A stretch of DNA of 64,000 nucleotides, taken from positions 46,566,605-46,630,604 of the forward strand of contig CM077643.1 in NCBI GenBank assembly GCA_039707465.1, written 5' to 3'. The notes beneath the pieces are model-generated. The model was not told where the DNA came from. It made no database searches and saw only the letters and a list, made by a program, of their open reading frames with translations. The DNA is from Rhabdophis nuchalis. Taxonomy: Eukaryota; Chordata; Lepidosauria; Squamata; Natricidae. Both the position numbers and the translations under genes were made by a program. Shown here piece after piece: positions 1 through 10,747 of this stretch (positions within the stretch are counted from its first letter, which is position 1; every line of letters begins with the position of its first letter).

Positions 1-640
1 AGAAGTCTGAAGGGCTTCAGCTCCCAGACTTCTCCAGCCAGCTTTGAGAAGTCTGAAGGGCTTCAGCTCCCAGACTTCTCCAGCCAGCTTTGAGAAGTCT
101 GAAGGGCTTCAGCTCCCAGACTTCTCCAGCCAGCTTTGAGAAGTCTGAAGGGCTTCAGCTCCCAGACTTCTCCAGCCAGCTTTGAGAAGTCTGAAGGACT
201 TCAGCTCCTAGACTTCTCCAGCCAGCTTTGAGAAGTCTGAAGGACTTCAGCTCCTAGACTTCTCCAGCCAGCTTTGAGAAGTCTGAAGGGCTTCAGCTCC
301 CAGACTTCTCCAGCCAGCTTTGAGAAGTCTGAAGGGCTTCAGCTCCCAGACTTCTCCAGCCAGCTTTGAGAAGTCTGAAGGACTTCAGCTCCTAGACTTC
401 TCCAGCCAGCTTTGAGAAGTCTGAAGGACTTCAGCTCCTAGACTTCTCCAGCCAGCTTTGAGAAGTCTGAAGGGCTTCAGCTCCCAGACTTCTCCAGCCA
501 GCTTTGAGAAGTCTGAAGGGCTTCAGCTCCCAGACTTCTCCAGCCAGCTTTGAGAAGTCTGAAGGACTTCAGCTCCTAGACTTCTCCAGCCAGCTTTGAG
601 AAGTCTGAAGGACTTCAGCTCCCAGACTTCTCCAGCCAGC
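1..640. repeat. 46-bp tandem array (about 14 units, cut by window edge)
   Basis: A 46-bp unit starting AGAAGTCTGAAG is repeated head to tail from base 1 to about 640, nearly without divergence. Two unit types differ at two sites (GGGCTTCAGCTCCCAG versus GGACTTCAGCTCCTAG). From the left the order is A A A A B B A A B B A A B and a mixed last unit. Each unit can fold on itself because AGAAGTCTG pairs with CAGACTTCT. The unit matches the inner part of one arm of the palindromic mini-transposon seen at 37587-37721, and the array runs directly into the other arm of that element. Its left end is outside the window. Confidence 0.95.
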
Positions 641-709
641 AAAGCTGGCTGGAGAAGTCTGGGAGCTGAAGTCCTTCAGACTTAAAGTTGCAAAGGTTGG
701 AGACCCCTG
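641..709. mobile_element. Right arm of palindromic hAT-type MITE ending the 46-bp array
   Basis: After the last array unit the sequence turns back (CCAGCCAGC then AAAGCTGGCTGG) and reads through an intact arm ending GGTTGGAGACCCCTG, the terminal inverted repeat of the 2028-2148 and 37587-37721 elements. So the array is an expanded left half of one such element and this is its unexpanded right half. Confidence 0.8.
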
Positions 710-1164
710 TTCTATAGTATCCTCTTTTATATATGTAGCCATATTGGCAAGGTAGTAAAAGTTAAATCTCAGTGCCTCCTTGGCCGCTGGCTTATTCTTT
801 ATTTAAAGCTTTCGGTTGTCAAAGAACATAGCTGTAAACTCATAGTTAACCTTAGCTTTCATAAGTATCCATCAGCGACTTCCAGGGCAATATAATGTAA
901 CAAAGTAGCCTAACAATGTTTCACTTTTACATTCCCTTTTCTTTGTTGTCGAGAGGAAGAACAGAAATAAAAAATAAATAAATAAAAAGTATAGTTCTTG
1001 TTTAAATTTAAGAATGCGCAGTAAAACTTCAAAAATAATTATTAAAGTTGTAAAGATAATCCCAGATTCAAGATTTTGAGTAAAAAAAAAAAAAAATTTA
1101 AAAAGAAGAGAAAATAGAGAGGCCAGAAATAGTCCAATCACTTTCAGCACAGACGAAAATAGCT

Positions 1165-1750
1165 TTACTCTTGCACTTCAATCCGCCATTTCAGAAAATT
1201 CAACCGGGGTCTCTCCGCATGGAGACCTCTGGTTGTATCGGTGCGGCGTAGCTCCGCCTTCCTCTGGAACCATTTCTTAGGGCATGCAAGGCATTGCCCT
1301 GTCAGCTCCAGCGCACATGATTTCGGCCAGCTATGTGCATTGGCAAAAAATGGTCCAACCCACAAAATGGAAGTTGGAAAATGGGCTGTTTCTGGCCTCG
1401 GGGAGGGGGCTGGGGAGGCTGTTTTTGCCCTTCCTAGGCTCCTAGAAAGCCTCTGGAACCTGGGGAGGGTGAAAAACAGACCTACCGGGCCCACCGGAAG
1501 TTGAAAAACAGTTTCTGGCCTCTGGAGAGCCTCTGGGGGGGAGCAGAGGAGGCCATTTTCGCCCTCCCTGGGCACCTAAAAAGCCATGCACACATGCGCA
1601 GAGCAGCAGAGGTGGGTGAGTTTCATGCACGCATGCGCAGGGGGCATGACATGAGGGAGCACTAAGTTATGTGGTGGGCGCACACGCGATATTGTGCATG
1701 CTTATGCTTTTGTCGCCCAAGGCGAAAAAGGTTCGCTATCCTTGACCTAA
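1165..1750. mobile_element. Probable non-autonomous DNA transposon remnant
   Basis: A GC-rich, CpG-bearing block with several short runs of the GGAGCC/GGGCGAAAA type and CGCATGCGC-like motifs. It ends in AAAAGGTTCGCTATCCTTGAC, which looks like a terminal inverted repeat of a hAT-type element. The left terminus was not found, so the borders are approximate. Open frames across it have no recognisable protein. Confidence 0.4.
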
Positions 1751-1804
1751 TGCCTAGGCTTGAATATCTACCTGCCTGCCTGTCTGCCTGCCTCCCTCCA
1801 TTCT

Positions 1805-1867
1805 TCCATCCATCCATCCATCCATCCATCCATCCATCCATCCATCCATCCATCTATCCATCCATCT
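1805..1867. repeat. (TCCA)n microsatellite
   Basis: About 15 copies of the tetranucleotide TCCA with one TCTA variant near the right end, preceded by a CTGCC-rich stretch. Confidence 0.95.
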
Positions 1868-2027
1868 GTTTTTTGAGGTCACCCACCTCACATAAGTGAA
1901 TCTGAACAGTGTACAAGGATTAAACTCCCCCTCCCCTAAACATAACCCCCCCCCCCCCCCGGGCCCTTACCATCTGCTCTTGGTTTCTCCATTTTTACAA
2001 AGTAGGTACCTGACTAAGCTCTTAAAG

Positions 2028-2148
2028 CAGGGGTCTCCTACCTTGGCAACTTTAAGCCTGGGGGACTTCAACTCCCAGCAAAGCTGGCTGGGGAATTCTG
2101 GGAGTTGAAGTCCCCCAGGCTTAAAGTTGCCAAGGTTGGAGACCCCTG
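2028..2148. mobile_element. Palindromic hAT-type MITE, 121 bp
   Basis: Starts CAGGGGTCTCC and ends GGAGACCCCTG. The two halves are nearly exact reverse complements meeting at AGCAAAGCTGGCT. Flanks TCTTAAAG and TCTTAAAA are a 7/8 target duplication, the size expected of hAT elements. Confidence 0.85.
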
Positions 2149-2199
2149 TCTTAAAAGACAGATGCTTTTTAAATCATGGAGGGAGTATGGGACATGAAG

Positions 2200-2400
2200 C
2201 AGCATAGATGGCTTTCCTTGCTTGGGAATAACATCGGGTTAGCTTCCTGCGTTTAATTAGCAATTATTCTTTAAATTGAGTTACATGCTTTTTTCTTTTC
2301 TGTCATCATTATCAACTCATTTGAGCTCTTTTAATTAATGATTTTCTGGACAAGATTTATTCCAAGGAGAGAAGTTTTCTAGGAGTTTGTTTAAACGTTG
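2200..2400. other. Repeat-poor AT-rich stretch, possible conserved non-coding element
   Basis: I see no repeat signature here. The block carries several homeodomain-like cores (TTTAATTAGCAATTA, TTTTAATTAATGA) close together. No open frame of note. A regulatory role is inference only. Confidence 0.25.
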
Positions 2401-2441
2401 GTGCAATGATGGGACAGTAGCACAGAGAGACTGCCTTGCAA

Positions 2442-2680
2442 GAGTCCTGGTGGCACAGTGATTAGAATGCAGTACTGCAAGCTAACTCACTGCTCACTCC
2501 AGGAGTTTGATTCTGAGCAGCTCAAAGTAGACTCAGCCTTCTATTCTTCCAAGGTTGGTAAAATGAGGACACAAATTGTTGGGGACTATAGGCTGACTCT
2601 TTACCCTGCTAAAGAGGACTGTAAAGCACTGTGAAGAAGTATATAAGTCCAAGTGCTGTTCCTATTGCTGCTGTTCCTGC
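2442..2680 (+). mobile_element. tRNA-derived SINE
   Basis: The head GTCCTGGTGGCACAGTG resembles a Pol III box A and AGTTTGATTCTGAGC sits where box B is expected. The body has GGTAAAATGAGGACACA, and the tail reads TATATAAGTCCAAGTGCTGTT then CTATTGCTGCTGTT. The same family occurs reversed at 42746-42985 and as the tail of 19818-20100. Confidence 0.75.
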
Positions 2681-3049
2681 AGTTATGCAAAGCCACCCAA
2701 AATCTTAAATGACGATTCTTTGATTCCTGTGAATTGCAGAATAAGAATAGTTTCTGCATTGTATTTATGGTTAAGCTGATCAGAACAGTTGATCAGGGCA
2801 ATTAGAGCTAGCTGAAGCTCTGGTTTGACATTTAGCAGGTACAAAATAGAGGCTTAGGCTTAGTCAAAGACTCAACTTTCTCCTTTTATAATTAATTTTG
2901 TAACCAATCACATTAGTAATCTTGTACTTCCTTGTCACTTAATTATCAGTGCTCTTTAGTGTCGGGGCCTTGCCTATCCTGTGTTATTGAACATGTCCAT
3001 GTGTGCATAACTTGGATTTGCAATCTCATAATAAATATTGGAATTGGAA

Positions 3050-3323
3050 CAGAGGTGGGTTCCTACCGGTTCGGAACGGTTCGGCGGAACCGGTAGTGGT
3101 TTAGCGGCGTGGGTTGCTGGAACCGGCAGGGACCCAGGCCTGCCATACTGGCAAACTGGTTCTCCCAGCGGCCCCATAGGTGCCACCATCTTGTTCTTTG
3201 CTTCTGCACCTGTGCAGAGCAATTTTTATTGCACTGCGTATGTGAGCGCAACATGTATCAAGCACGCATGTGCGGTGCTGCCACAAGTGAACTGGCCATA
3301 GTGACTGTCGGAACCTATCCCTG
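3050..3323 (+). mobile_element. hAT-type MITE, GGTGGGTTCC family
   Basis: Begins CAGAGGTGGGTTCCTACCGG and ends GGAACCTATCCCTG. The interior has the family's CATCTTGTT(C/T)TT(T)GCTTCTGCAC and GCGCA..TGTGCG motifs. Flanks AATTGGAA and AGTTGGAG match at 6 of 8 bases. Open frames on both strands are chance products of this GC-rich repeat, which is present in more than ten copies in the window. Confidence 0.75.
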
Positions 3324-3712
3324 AGTTGGAGGTATTCTAATGTCCTGGTTGAGTAGACAAAATTAACCTCAATCTGGGAAAGGAGAAAAAAACTTACAAA
3401 TGGGATGGAAATTCTGAAGTTAACTCTTAGAGATATTTCTCCCAGAATATGTATATCCAAGACATATATCCATGTGAGTTGTGGATGGTTTGGCAAGGAT
3501 TTGACCAGCTGATGTAAGGAAGTTTTTGATTGAGATTTCTGGGAGCTGTAGTCCCAAAACATTTGGAAGGCACCTTGTGGAGATAAAGGTATGAGAATGT
3601 TTTATATTAAAAATAAAGGAACAGAGCATCAGGAATCTGTGAGTTCTCCCAGGAGCAAACATCTTCAGGGGGACTTTCAGCTGCCATCCAGATATGACTG
3701 AATAGCTATATT

Positions 3713-3989
3713 AGGGGTGGGTTCTGGCCAGCTTTACTGCCGGTTCACTCGTGCGCATGCTTTGTACATGCACACATGCTGAATGTGCATTGTGCACACA
3801 TGCATAGTTCAAATAAAATTGTTCTGAGCATGCACAGAACTCAAAAACAAGATGGTGGTGGTGATGGCGGTGACCAGGGAACCGGTTCGGGGCTGTGGCA
3901 GGCCTAGGTCACTGTCAGTTCCAGTGACCCAGGTCGCCATACCATTAGTGGTTCGGCCAAACCGTGCTGAATTGGTAGGAACCCACCTA
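3713..3989 (-). mobile_element. hAT-type MITE, GGTGGGTTCC family
   Basis: A copy opening GGGGTGGGTTCTGG and closing GGTAGGAACCCACCTATA, with AACAAGATGGTGG inside. Orientation is opposite to the 3050-3323 copy. Target duplication is not clear. Confidence 0.65.
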
Positions 3990-4390
3990 TACCATAAAAC
4001 AGTCACAGTTTTCTGTTTTTCCATTACATTGGTGTAATTGAAAAGCATATTTGGTATTTAAAAAAACCAAACAGTTATTTTAAAATGAATATCTGTTTTA
4101 TTTGTGGGGAGCAAAAAGGGATGGAAGCAGTGACTGGAGTGGTCTTACTTTGCAACACTTATGCCTCCTTCCTGCTCTCTGAAGGCCAGGAAGATCAGCC
4201 TGTGATATGGTTAATTAACCAAACGAAGCAGTTAATATTTTATCTAAATATGGACCTCACATATTGCACTGTGAATCTGATCAAAGATGATGCATATGTC
4301 GCCATTGAAGGACCGAAAACTGTTTTGAATCTATTGCCCTACAGAACAGACTTAATCTCTGCAGCCCCCAACCCCAACCCTAAAAATTAG

Positions 4391-5560
4391 GTCTTTAAGG
4401 TTGTTTTTTTTCTGTCATTAATTACATTTCATACTTTTGTGTGATGCATTTCTAGGAATAAACAGATTTTTATATTGGAAATATTTATCAAATTTAATTA
4501 CCAGCATCTCCACTCTCAGAATGACTGGGTGGTGTATGGTCAAAACATAAAAGCATAAAAACCATATAAAAATGCAGTACCTATGTAAAAGGAGCTAGGT
4601 TGAAACCAAAGCAAGTTAAGAGTTAAAATCCGGGGTATAGAAGGTGGGGAGGACCTTAATATTTAAGCCTATCTGTAGAGCCTTTGCACAATTGTTCATT
4701 AAATCAACTATTTCTTAATTATAGATCAATAATTATTTCTTTGGGTAGAGGGGACTGAATGGAGTGTTTGGCTGGATTCATACGTTGTCCTTTACTGTGA
4801 CATGTTTTTTTAATTAGTTGAATAAGCCAGGATAGTAAGATACCAAATAACAAAGCTACAAATTAAATATTTTATTTAAATATTCATTTCCGAAGAATAA
4901 TAAGATATAATAATAGTAAAGGGAGTATATAAACAAACTAACGAACAATGCCACATTGGTGGATTCTATACAGCTCTCAGCCAACATCTAAGATAGAAAG
5001 CTGTAGTAAACACCAACTTTAATCCCATCACTTTTAACTGCGACTTTATGTAAACTTTAAATTTATGTGCTTATTTTGATACTTTAAAACAATATCAAGA
5101 GGAAACACACATAAAAATGGAAATACTGCGATTTTATGTCCTGATTGGTTGCTGGCATTTTCTCTTATATCGTCTTCCTTCTTCACTGGGATTTTTCTTC
5201 TGAACATTCTTGAAGATTGCAGGGCCTCTTTACGACCAACTGATGGCAATGTTTCCTTTTGTTTCTAACTCCAAGGAATGTAATGTAATTGGTAATGCAG
5301 GGTTAGAGCAAAATATTTTAGAGACAGGCAAGAATCCAATGCATTTCTTTCTGTGATGCATGAAATCATTGCATTCATCCTTTTGCACAATGTCTGGAAT
5401 TTTGAGAATTGATCAGTCAAATATCTACTGGTTTGACCTAGGATATTTAATTATTTTCGGTTGAAATAAAGGGGACAGCAACGTACTAAAATTCATTGGA
5501 CAGCATTCCTATTTCATTTTAAAAAACATGGACTCTAGTGCAGCCTCATTGTATGCACGA
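4391..5560. other. Unique-looking intronic DNA
   Basis: AT-rich sequence without a recognised repeat, exon or RNA gene. Short open frames here lack recognisable domains or splice context. Confidence 0.4.
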
Positions 5561-5709
5561 AAAAAGCTTTTATTGAAAGAATAAATTTTGCATGATAATG
5601 ATGAATAAATTACAAACAGAATTGCATCTGTCATAAGAACAAGGGTCTCTTAAAGACACTGTTATGCTTGATTGACATCCAAATCTAGTGCCTTCCAGAT
5701 GTTTTAGAC

Positions 5710-6009
5710 CAGCGATGGCTAACCTTTTCGTTGCTGTGTGCTGAAAGTGCGTGCGTACCCATAATGCAATGCCCGCGCACCCCTGAATGGCCCCTTCACA
5801 TGTGAGTGCAATTCCCCCCACTCCCACACATGAACGTGGAACCCTCCATGTGCACCCCATCCCCTGTGCATGTATGGCAGAGAACCAAAAACAGCTGGCT
5901 GGTGGGAGCCATGCACACATGGAGCTGAGTTGGGGCAACGGCTCGTGTGCCGGCAGAGAGGGCTGTACGTGCCACCTATGGCATGCATGCCATAGGTTTG
6001 CCATCACGG
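5710..6009. mobile_element. hAT-type MITE, GATGGCTAACC family
   Basis: Terminal repeats CAGCGATGGCTAACC and GGTTTGCCATCACGG face each other across 300 bp. Flanks TTTTAGAC and TGTTAGAC match at 7 of 8 bases. The interior is rich in CACATG/GCATGC motifs and encodes nothing recognisable. Confidence 0.7.
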
Positions 6010-6167
6010 TGTTAGACCAACACTCAGCATTCCCAGCCCACAGGCTGTTTCCATGCTGGCTAGGAGTTGTAGGATCTATCTATAGAATATATTCAATATG
6101 TATGGAGGCAGACTTCCTTAAATGATTATTAATCATTATGACCAATAGGCTGCATGTATCCATTTTA

Positions 6168-6352
6168 ATACAATACAATAGCAGAGTTGGAAGGGACCTT
6201 GGAGGTCTTCTAGTCCAACCCCCTGCCTAGGCAGGAAACCGTATACCATTTCAGACAAATGGCTATCCAACATCTTCTTAAAGACTTCCAGGGTTGGGGC
6301 ATTCACAACTTCTGGAGGCAAGCTGTTCCACTGGTTAATTGTTCTAACTGTG
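6168..6352 (-). mobile_element. CR1-type LINE, 3' end
   Basis: Read on the minus strand this is the end of the CR1 reverse transcriptase frame (NQW/SLPPEVVNAPTL..FKKMLDSHLSEMV) followed by GGTCCCTTCCAACTCTGC and a (TATTG)n tail, which lies at 6168-6185 on the plus strand. It is 5'-truncated, as is usual for CR1 copies. Confidence 0.85.
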
Positions 6353-6439
6353 CAGATTCTTTTGCAGATTCAGGTGGAGCATTCAGAATTACATAGCCAA
6401 GTGATCATTTTCGGTGGCACAATATTTGCCTTTCTGTTC

Positions 6440-6755
6440 CAGTGGTGGGTTGCAGACGGTACGCCCCAGTATGGGTGTACTGGAGCCAGCCCGCAGCACC
6501 GGATACCGTTCTGGTACGGTGCTCCGGAGGGCCTGCCTGCCCTCGCTCCTTACCTGTGTTTTAAAGCTTCTGTGCTGCCGCGCAGAACGCATGGTTCATA
6601 CAGCGCCTGCGTGACGCTCTACAGAACAGCTGGAGCATCACAGAGGTGCTAAGATGCATGTGCGCACTGTGCACGCATGCTGCACACGTCCATGAGGATG
6701 CCACCGACCCCGTTCTAATCGTACCGGTTGGAATGGGATTTGAAACTCACCACTG
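6440..6755. mobile_element. hAT-type MITE with exact target duplication
   Basis: Starts CAGTGGTGGGTTGCAG and ends AAACTCACCACTG. The identical octamer TTCTGTTC lies on both sides (6432-6439 and 6756-6763). The inner part resembles the GGTGGGTTCC family only at the ends, so this is a separate subfamily (ACGGTACGCC... inside). Confidence 0.85.
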
Positions 6756-7293
6756 TTCTGTTCCCACAAATTAAGCCCCCTAATAAGCGTGTCCCCTAAT
6801 TCCCCAAAAAAGTCATTCACCTATAAGGGGTAAAAGGAAATAAAATTTTAAAAAAGCCACAATTAAGTTAAACACTTTTACTTCTAGTGGTGTGTGTATT
6901 AAACATTGGGAAAATGGTCGAATCAACATTAGGGTTGTAATGTATTTCTCCTGAAAGGCCCTCCTCTTAAGATATCCTTCATTCCAAGGCTGATTTTTTC
7001 ACCAATATTAGGAGATAAGAGGAAAAGAAGAAAGAAACTACTTTCCATTTGATGAGTAGCTGGATCTTTGGAACTTTCCAAATACTATCATTAGATACTC
7101 ACTGAGGAATGAGACTTTAATTAATTCTCTCCCCTCCAAGGCCACAACCTCTATTTCAAACACCTTCCAAAATTTCTTCAATTCATTAAAAAAGGAGCGC
7201 AAATCAACTCATGCCCTGGTTGTCATCAATGAACATCAGAATATGCTTTTTTTAAAAAAAATATCACCTTTCTTTTAATTCCTATCTCTTTAG

Positions 7294-7554
7294 AGGAAGA
7301 GGAGGAGGAGGAAGAGGAGGATGAAGAGGAAGAAGAGGAGGATATGGATGAGGATGAAGAAGAGAATGAGGACGACAGAGAACCCAGTTTAATGGATGAA
7401 AACCTAGATGATGCTGACCTTTCTAGTTTTACTGTTCCTGGGGAAACCTCACAGGAACCCTTGGAAGGCCTGGAAAGCCCTGCAGGGGACCTCTCCGGAA
7501 TATCCTATCATGTACCAAACGCAATTGAATGGGAACAGCAGAACCAAGGTCTCG
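7294..7554 (+). CDS. ARMH4: ARMH4 exon encoding acidic pre-membrane region
   Basis: This internal coding exon follows a good pyrimidine tract and acceptor (CCTATCTCTTTAG) and ends at donor CTCG|GTAAGC. It begins with the last two bases of a split codon and contributes 86 full codons plus one base. The product starts with 16 residues that are all Glu or Asp, continues through MDEDEEENEDD, and ends YHVPNAIEWEQQNQGL. This fits the extracellular, membrane-proximal tail of ARMH4 (C14orf37), as I remember the vertebrate family. ARMH4 is a single-pass membrane protein of roughly 770 residues in human, reported to act in mTORC2 and gp130/STAT3 signalling. The N-terminal bulk must be encoded left of the window. 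Frame, acceptor and donor are seen directly. The gene name is by recognition, and the joined C-terminal exons support it strongly. Confidence 0.8.
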
Positions 7555-7667
7555 GTAAGCAATACGTAACACATGGGAGGTTTGGGCAGCAAAGAAAAGG
7601 GAGTTCATTGCAGTTATCAATTCTTCAGTGGTTTAGCTGATTATCAAATGTTGGCTAGTGGGTAGTA

Positions 7668-7960
7668 CAGTGGTGAAATTCAGGTTTTTCTTCCTATCGC
7701 CTTGGTGGGCGTGGTGTTGCTTGGTGGCCATGGCTTGGTGGGCGTGGCAGGGGAAGGATACTTTAAAATCTCCATTCCCACCCCACTCCAGGACGAATAC
7801 TGCAAAATTTCCATTCCTACCCCACTCTGGGGCCAGACAGAAGTGGCATTTGCCGGTTCTCTGAACTACTCAAAATTTCCATTACGGGTTCTCCAAACTA
7901 CTCAAAATTTCTGCTACGGGTTCTCCAGAACCTGTCAAAACCTGCTGGATTTCACCCCTG
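7668..7960 (+). mobile_element. hAT-type MITE, GGTGAAATTCA family
   Basis: Opens CAGTGGTGAAATTCAGG and closes GGATTTCACCCCTG, 113 bp after the exon donor. Interior carries TGGTGGGCGTGG and repeated CTCCATTCCCACCCCAC stretches. Flanks GGGTAGTA and GGTTAGTG match at 6 of 8. A reversed copy lies at 58222-58456. Confidence 0.65.
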
Positions 7961-8100
7961 GGTTAGTGGGTAGTGGGTAGTGATCAAGCTAATGAACTAG
8001 AATTGAAGAAACATTTCCATTCTTATGTTTTCACTCTATTTATTTATTTGAATTTATATCTCACCTTTCATTAAAGAGTTCAGTGACCCCCTCATTCTAT

Positions 8101-8650
8101 TTATCCCCAAGCATAACTCTTTAATCTAATAAATCTTTTGCAAGATTTGCCTTCTGCATATTGTGCCCATTTCTGGATCGAGTGCCCTTGCTTGTGGTAA
8201 TCCATGCTTTTGTCATCTCCTTTCTGGGTTAGTCTAACACACTCTAGTTGGGCCGCCCTTGAAAAGCTTTGGGAACCTAGTCTGGAATGCATTTATGCAC
8301 TCAATTTTTGGCATTTTCACCGTACTCATATAATATTGATTCCCAGTAGATTTCTGAGTGCAATTTAAGGCGCTGGTTGTTACCTAGAAAACCCTACAAG
8401 GCATAAGGTGAGGCTCCTTGTAGGACATTTCTCCCATTGCTTCGGCTCCTTCTCACCAGATCCAGCTGGGACAGCATGCCTCCTCTTGCATTGAACAATG
8501 TCATCTTGTTGGATCAGCAGTTGTGCTTTTTCTGCTGTCTTGTGAAACAGCATCATCCTGGACATCCAATGGCACCAGCCCTGTTACCCTTTCTTAAGAT
8601 TATGAAGGCCTGGTTATCTCCCCAGGTGTGTGGGCAGAGAACCTAAACAA
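8101..8650 (+). mobile_element. Degraded L2/CR1-clade LINE fragment
   Basis: The stretch GGTAATCCATGCTTTTGTCA followed by TGGGTTAGTCTAACACACTC and GGGCCGCCCTTGAAAAG resembles the reverse-transcriptase segment (VIHAFVTSxLDYCNALYxGLPLK) that is better preserved at 56500-56570. Frame is broken throughout. The call rests on this short similarity. Confidence 0.45.
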
Positions 8651-9033
8651 GCAGTGTTGTTGATGTGGTATTATGATTAGGAAGTATTGTTTACCTTGGG
8701 TAGCATAACTTATTGTTTGTAACTGTTGGTCTCACAATGTATCTTTGCTACTATGGTACATTAGCTGTTGTTGACATGAGAAAACAAAATAACCTCGTGT
8801 GCCAAATTAAAATCTGAAAGTAGAAATAAATGTAATAAATAAATGTGTACCTTACCAGTTTTAGGGAAATGGAATTTCAGTGTTTCATTACTTTTAGGGA
8901 TATTTGAGAGGAGGCAGTATGTATGTGCTGCAAAATTCTCCTTAGCCAGTTGAATGTTCATGGTGTCAGTAAAAGGTTATTGGATTCACGGTGAGGTATA
9001 GCAAAGTCTGCCAATGCTTTCCAGAGTTTAGAG

Positions 9034-9480
9034 CAGGGCTCCTCAAACTACGGCCTGTTGGTTGGATACGGTCTGCCGAAGCCATTAATCCAGCCCATGT
9101 GGGACCACAAGCCTGCCCCATCCATATCACCCTGCCCACCCGCTGGCCCCCACCCTTTGACCAAGCGCAGGACTTACCTTCATGAGTTGGAAGTGAAAGG
9201 TAAGGTAGAGAGCTATTGGAGGCAGGGCGCCTGTTTTTCGCCTGCAGAAGGCTTCTGCGGGGCGGGAAGGCCAAAAATGTGTCTGTTTTTAGCTGGCAAA
9301 AGGCTTCTGGGGGCCAGGAAGGCCAAAAACGGGATGCACGGCTGCCCTGGGATGCCTCTGTGTATCCCATTTTTTGGCTGGCAGAAGGCTTCTGGGGGCT
9401 GAGAAGGCGAAAAACATATGCGCAGCTGCCCCAAAAATGCAACATGCAAACCAAAGCAAATAAAACACCCCCAGGAGCAA
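9034..9480. mobile_element. hAT-type element fragment with internal degenerate tandem repeat
   Basis: Starts CAGGGCTCCTCAAACTACGG, a hAT-like terminus. The interior repeats a module GCAGAAGGCTTCTG..GGGC..GGCCAAAAA about three times between 9236 and 9415. The matching right terminus was not found, so the right border is approximate. Confidence 0.5.
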
Positions 9481-9507
9481 AACAAATTAAAGTTTAATAT
9501 GTGTGTA

Positions 9508-9732
9508 CAGTAATCCCTCGTTTTTCGCGGCTTCGTTTTCCGCGGCTTCAGTGCTTCGCGGAGTTGTAAAAAATACAGGAAAAAAAATGCATTGGTAGGA
9601 GGCAAGCACCCCCTAGTGGTTGCTTTAAACATGTCCACCAATGCAAGTTTCCTAGCGAATCCTACTTCGCGGATATCCGGTTTTCGCGGATGGGTGCGTT
9701 CCCGATTAGCCGCGAAAAACGAGGGATTACTG
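9508..9732. mobile_element. Tigger-type (Tc1/mariner) MITE, 225 bp
   Basis: Terminal inverted repeats CAGTAATCCCTCGTTTTTCG and CGAAAAACGAGGGATTACTG are exact, and both ends are bordered by TA (9506-9507, 9733-9734), the target duplication of Tc1/mariner elements. The body is CpG-rich (CGCGG, CGCGGA). CpG sites and exact ends suggest recent insertion. Confidence 0.9.
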
Positions 9733-9826
9733 TATTGTTTAATGGACTGCTAAATGCACTTCTAAATTGGCCATGCCCACCCAATCACATGACCACCAAG
9801 CCACACCCACCCATTCGGGATGGGAG

Positions 9827-9828
<2 letters not shown>

Positions 9829-9876
<48 letters not shown>
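9829..9876. repeat. (GT)n(GA)n compound microsatellite
   Basis: About 11 GT dinucleotides followed without interruption by about 13 GA dinucleotides. Confidence 0.95.
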
Positions 9877-10461
9877 AATTCCACTTGTCAAAGGAGAAAC
9901 CATGAGATCTAATCATAGTCTGGATAGAATAATTCTGCACCCACTTGAGTCTTTTCTCCCTTGTGTTTGTTTTCAACTATAAACAGCAGTTATTGGATTG
10001 CAAATTTGAACAAAGTTATTGTAATTGGCAAAGTGGAATGGGAGAACTCGTCTGTCTGCATTCCTTTTGTTTTGTAGGAAGCTTGGAGATGGAGTGGTGA
10101 ATTTGAATGGAAAAGATAGCAGACAGGGAAAGGATTAGGCAGCAACACGGGCCCCCTTCTTGAATCTTCTTTAAGCTTGTAATCTTCAGAGGAGATTGGA
10201 GTTGAAGCAGGTTTTTTTAGGGAGACAAAAACCATCAGTGGATTGAGTGCTCATTCTGATATGAGATGAATATTCATTGATTGATCTGAAAATGTATTTT
10301 GCATATGTGGCTCTGGAGGTGCATTTGATCAATCGCACGGCTGGTCTAGAAGCAGCAGACAGCAGCACCCAGCTGACCTTGGCTGATCTTGGGGGGTGGG
10401 GGTGGGGAGGAACTAAGCACGGTTAAAAATGGTTAGCATTTATATAAGAGGCTCCCTGAGT

Positions 10462-10747
10462 CAATGGTGGGTTCCTTACTGGTTTACTACCAGTTTACTG
10501 ACAGGGTGTTTTGCGCATGCACTGCTTGCTTCGCTTGCGCCCCTGCCCACCGTGCGTTGTTACACATGCGCAATTGACTGAAAACTGTTATGTGCATGTA
10601 CAGAAACATGCCAACGATGGCAGAAGAGACTGGGGAACTGGCTTGGGTGTGTGGCAGGCCTGGGTTGCTGCAGGTTCCAGCGACCCAGGCTGCCATACCA
10701 CTACCGGTTCAGCTGAACCGGTCTGAACCGGTAGGAACCTACTACTG
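10462..10747 (-). mobile_element. hAT-type MITE, GGTGGGTTCC family
   Basis: Opens CAATGGTGGGTTCCTTACTGG and closes GGTAGGAACCTACTACTG. Flanks CCCTGAGT and CCCTGAAA match at 6 of 8. Contains the family's GTGGCAGGCCTGGGTTGCTG segment. Confidence 0.7.

Noticed and set aside
1..640. CRISPR-like array of direct repeats
   Set aside because: The 46-bp units abut without unique spacers, and the DNA is vertebrate. It is a satellite-type array.
2442..2680. Functional tRNA gene
   Set aside because: Only box A/B-like traces at the head of a SINE. No cloverleaf could be drawn.
4085..4390. Open frame of 101 codons starting MNICFICGEQKG
   Set aside because: No recognisable domain, no splice context, and it lies in the intron upstream of the first visible exon. 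Probably chance.
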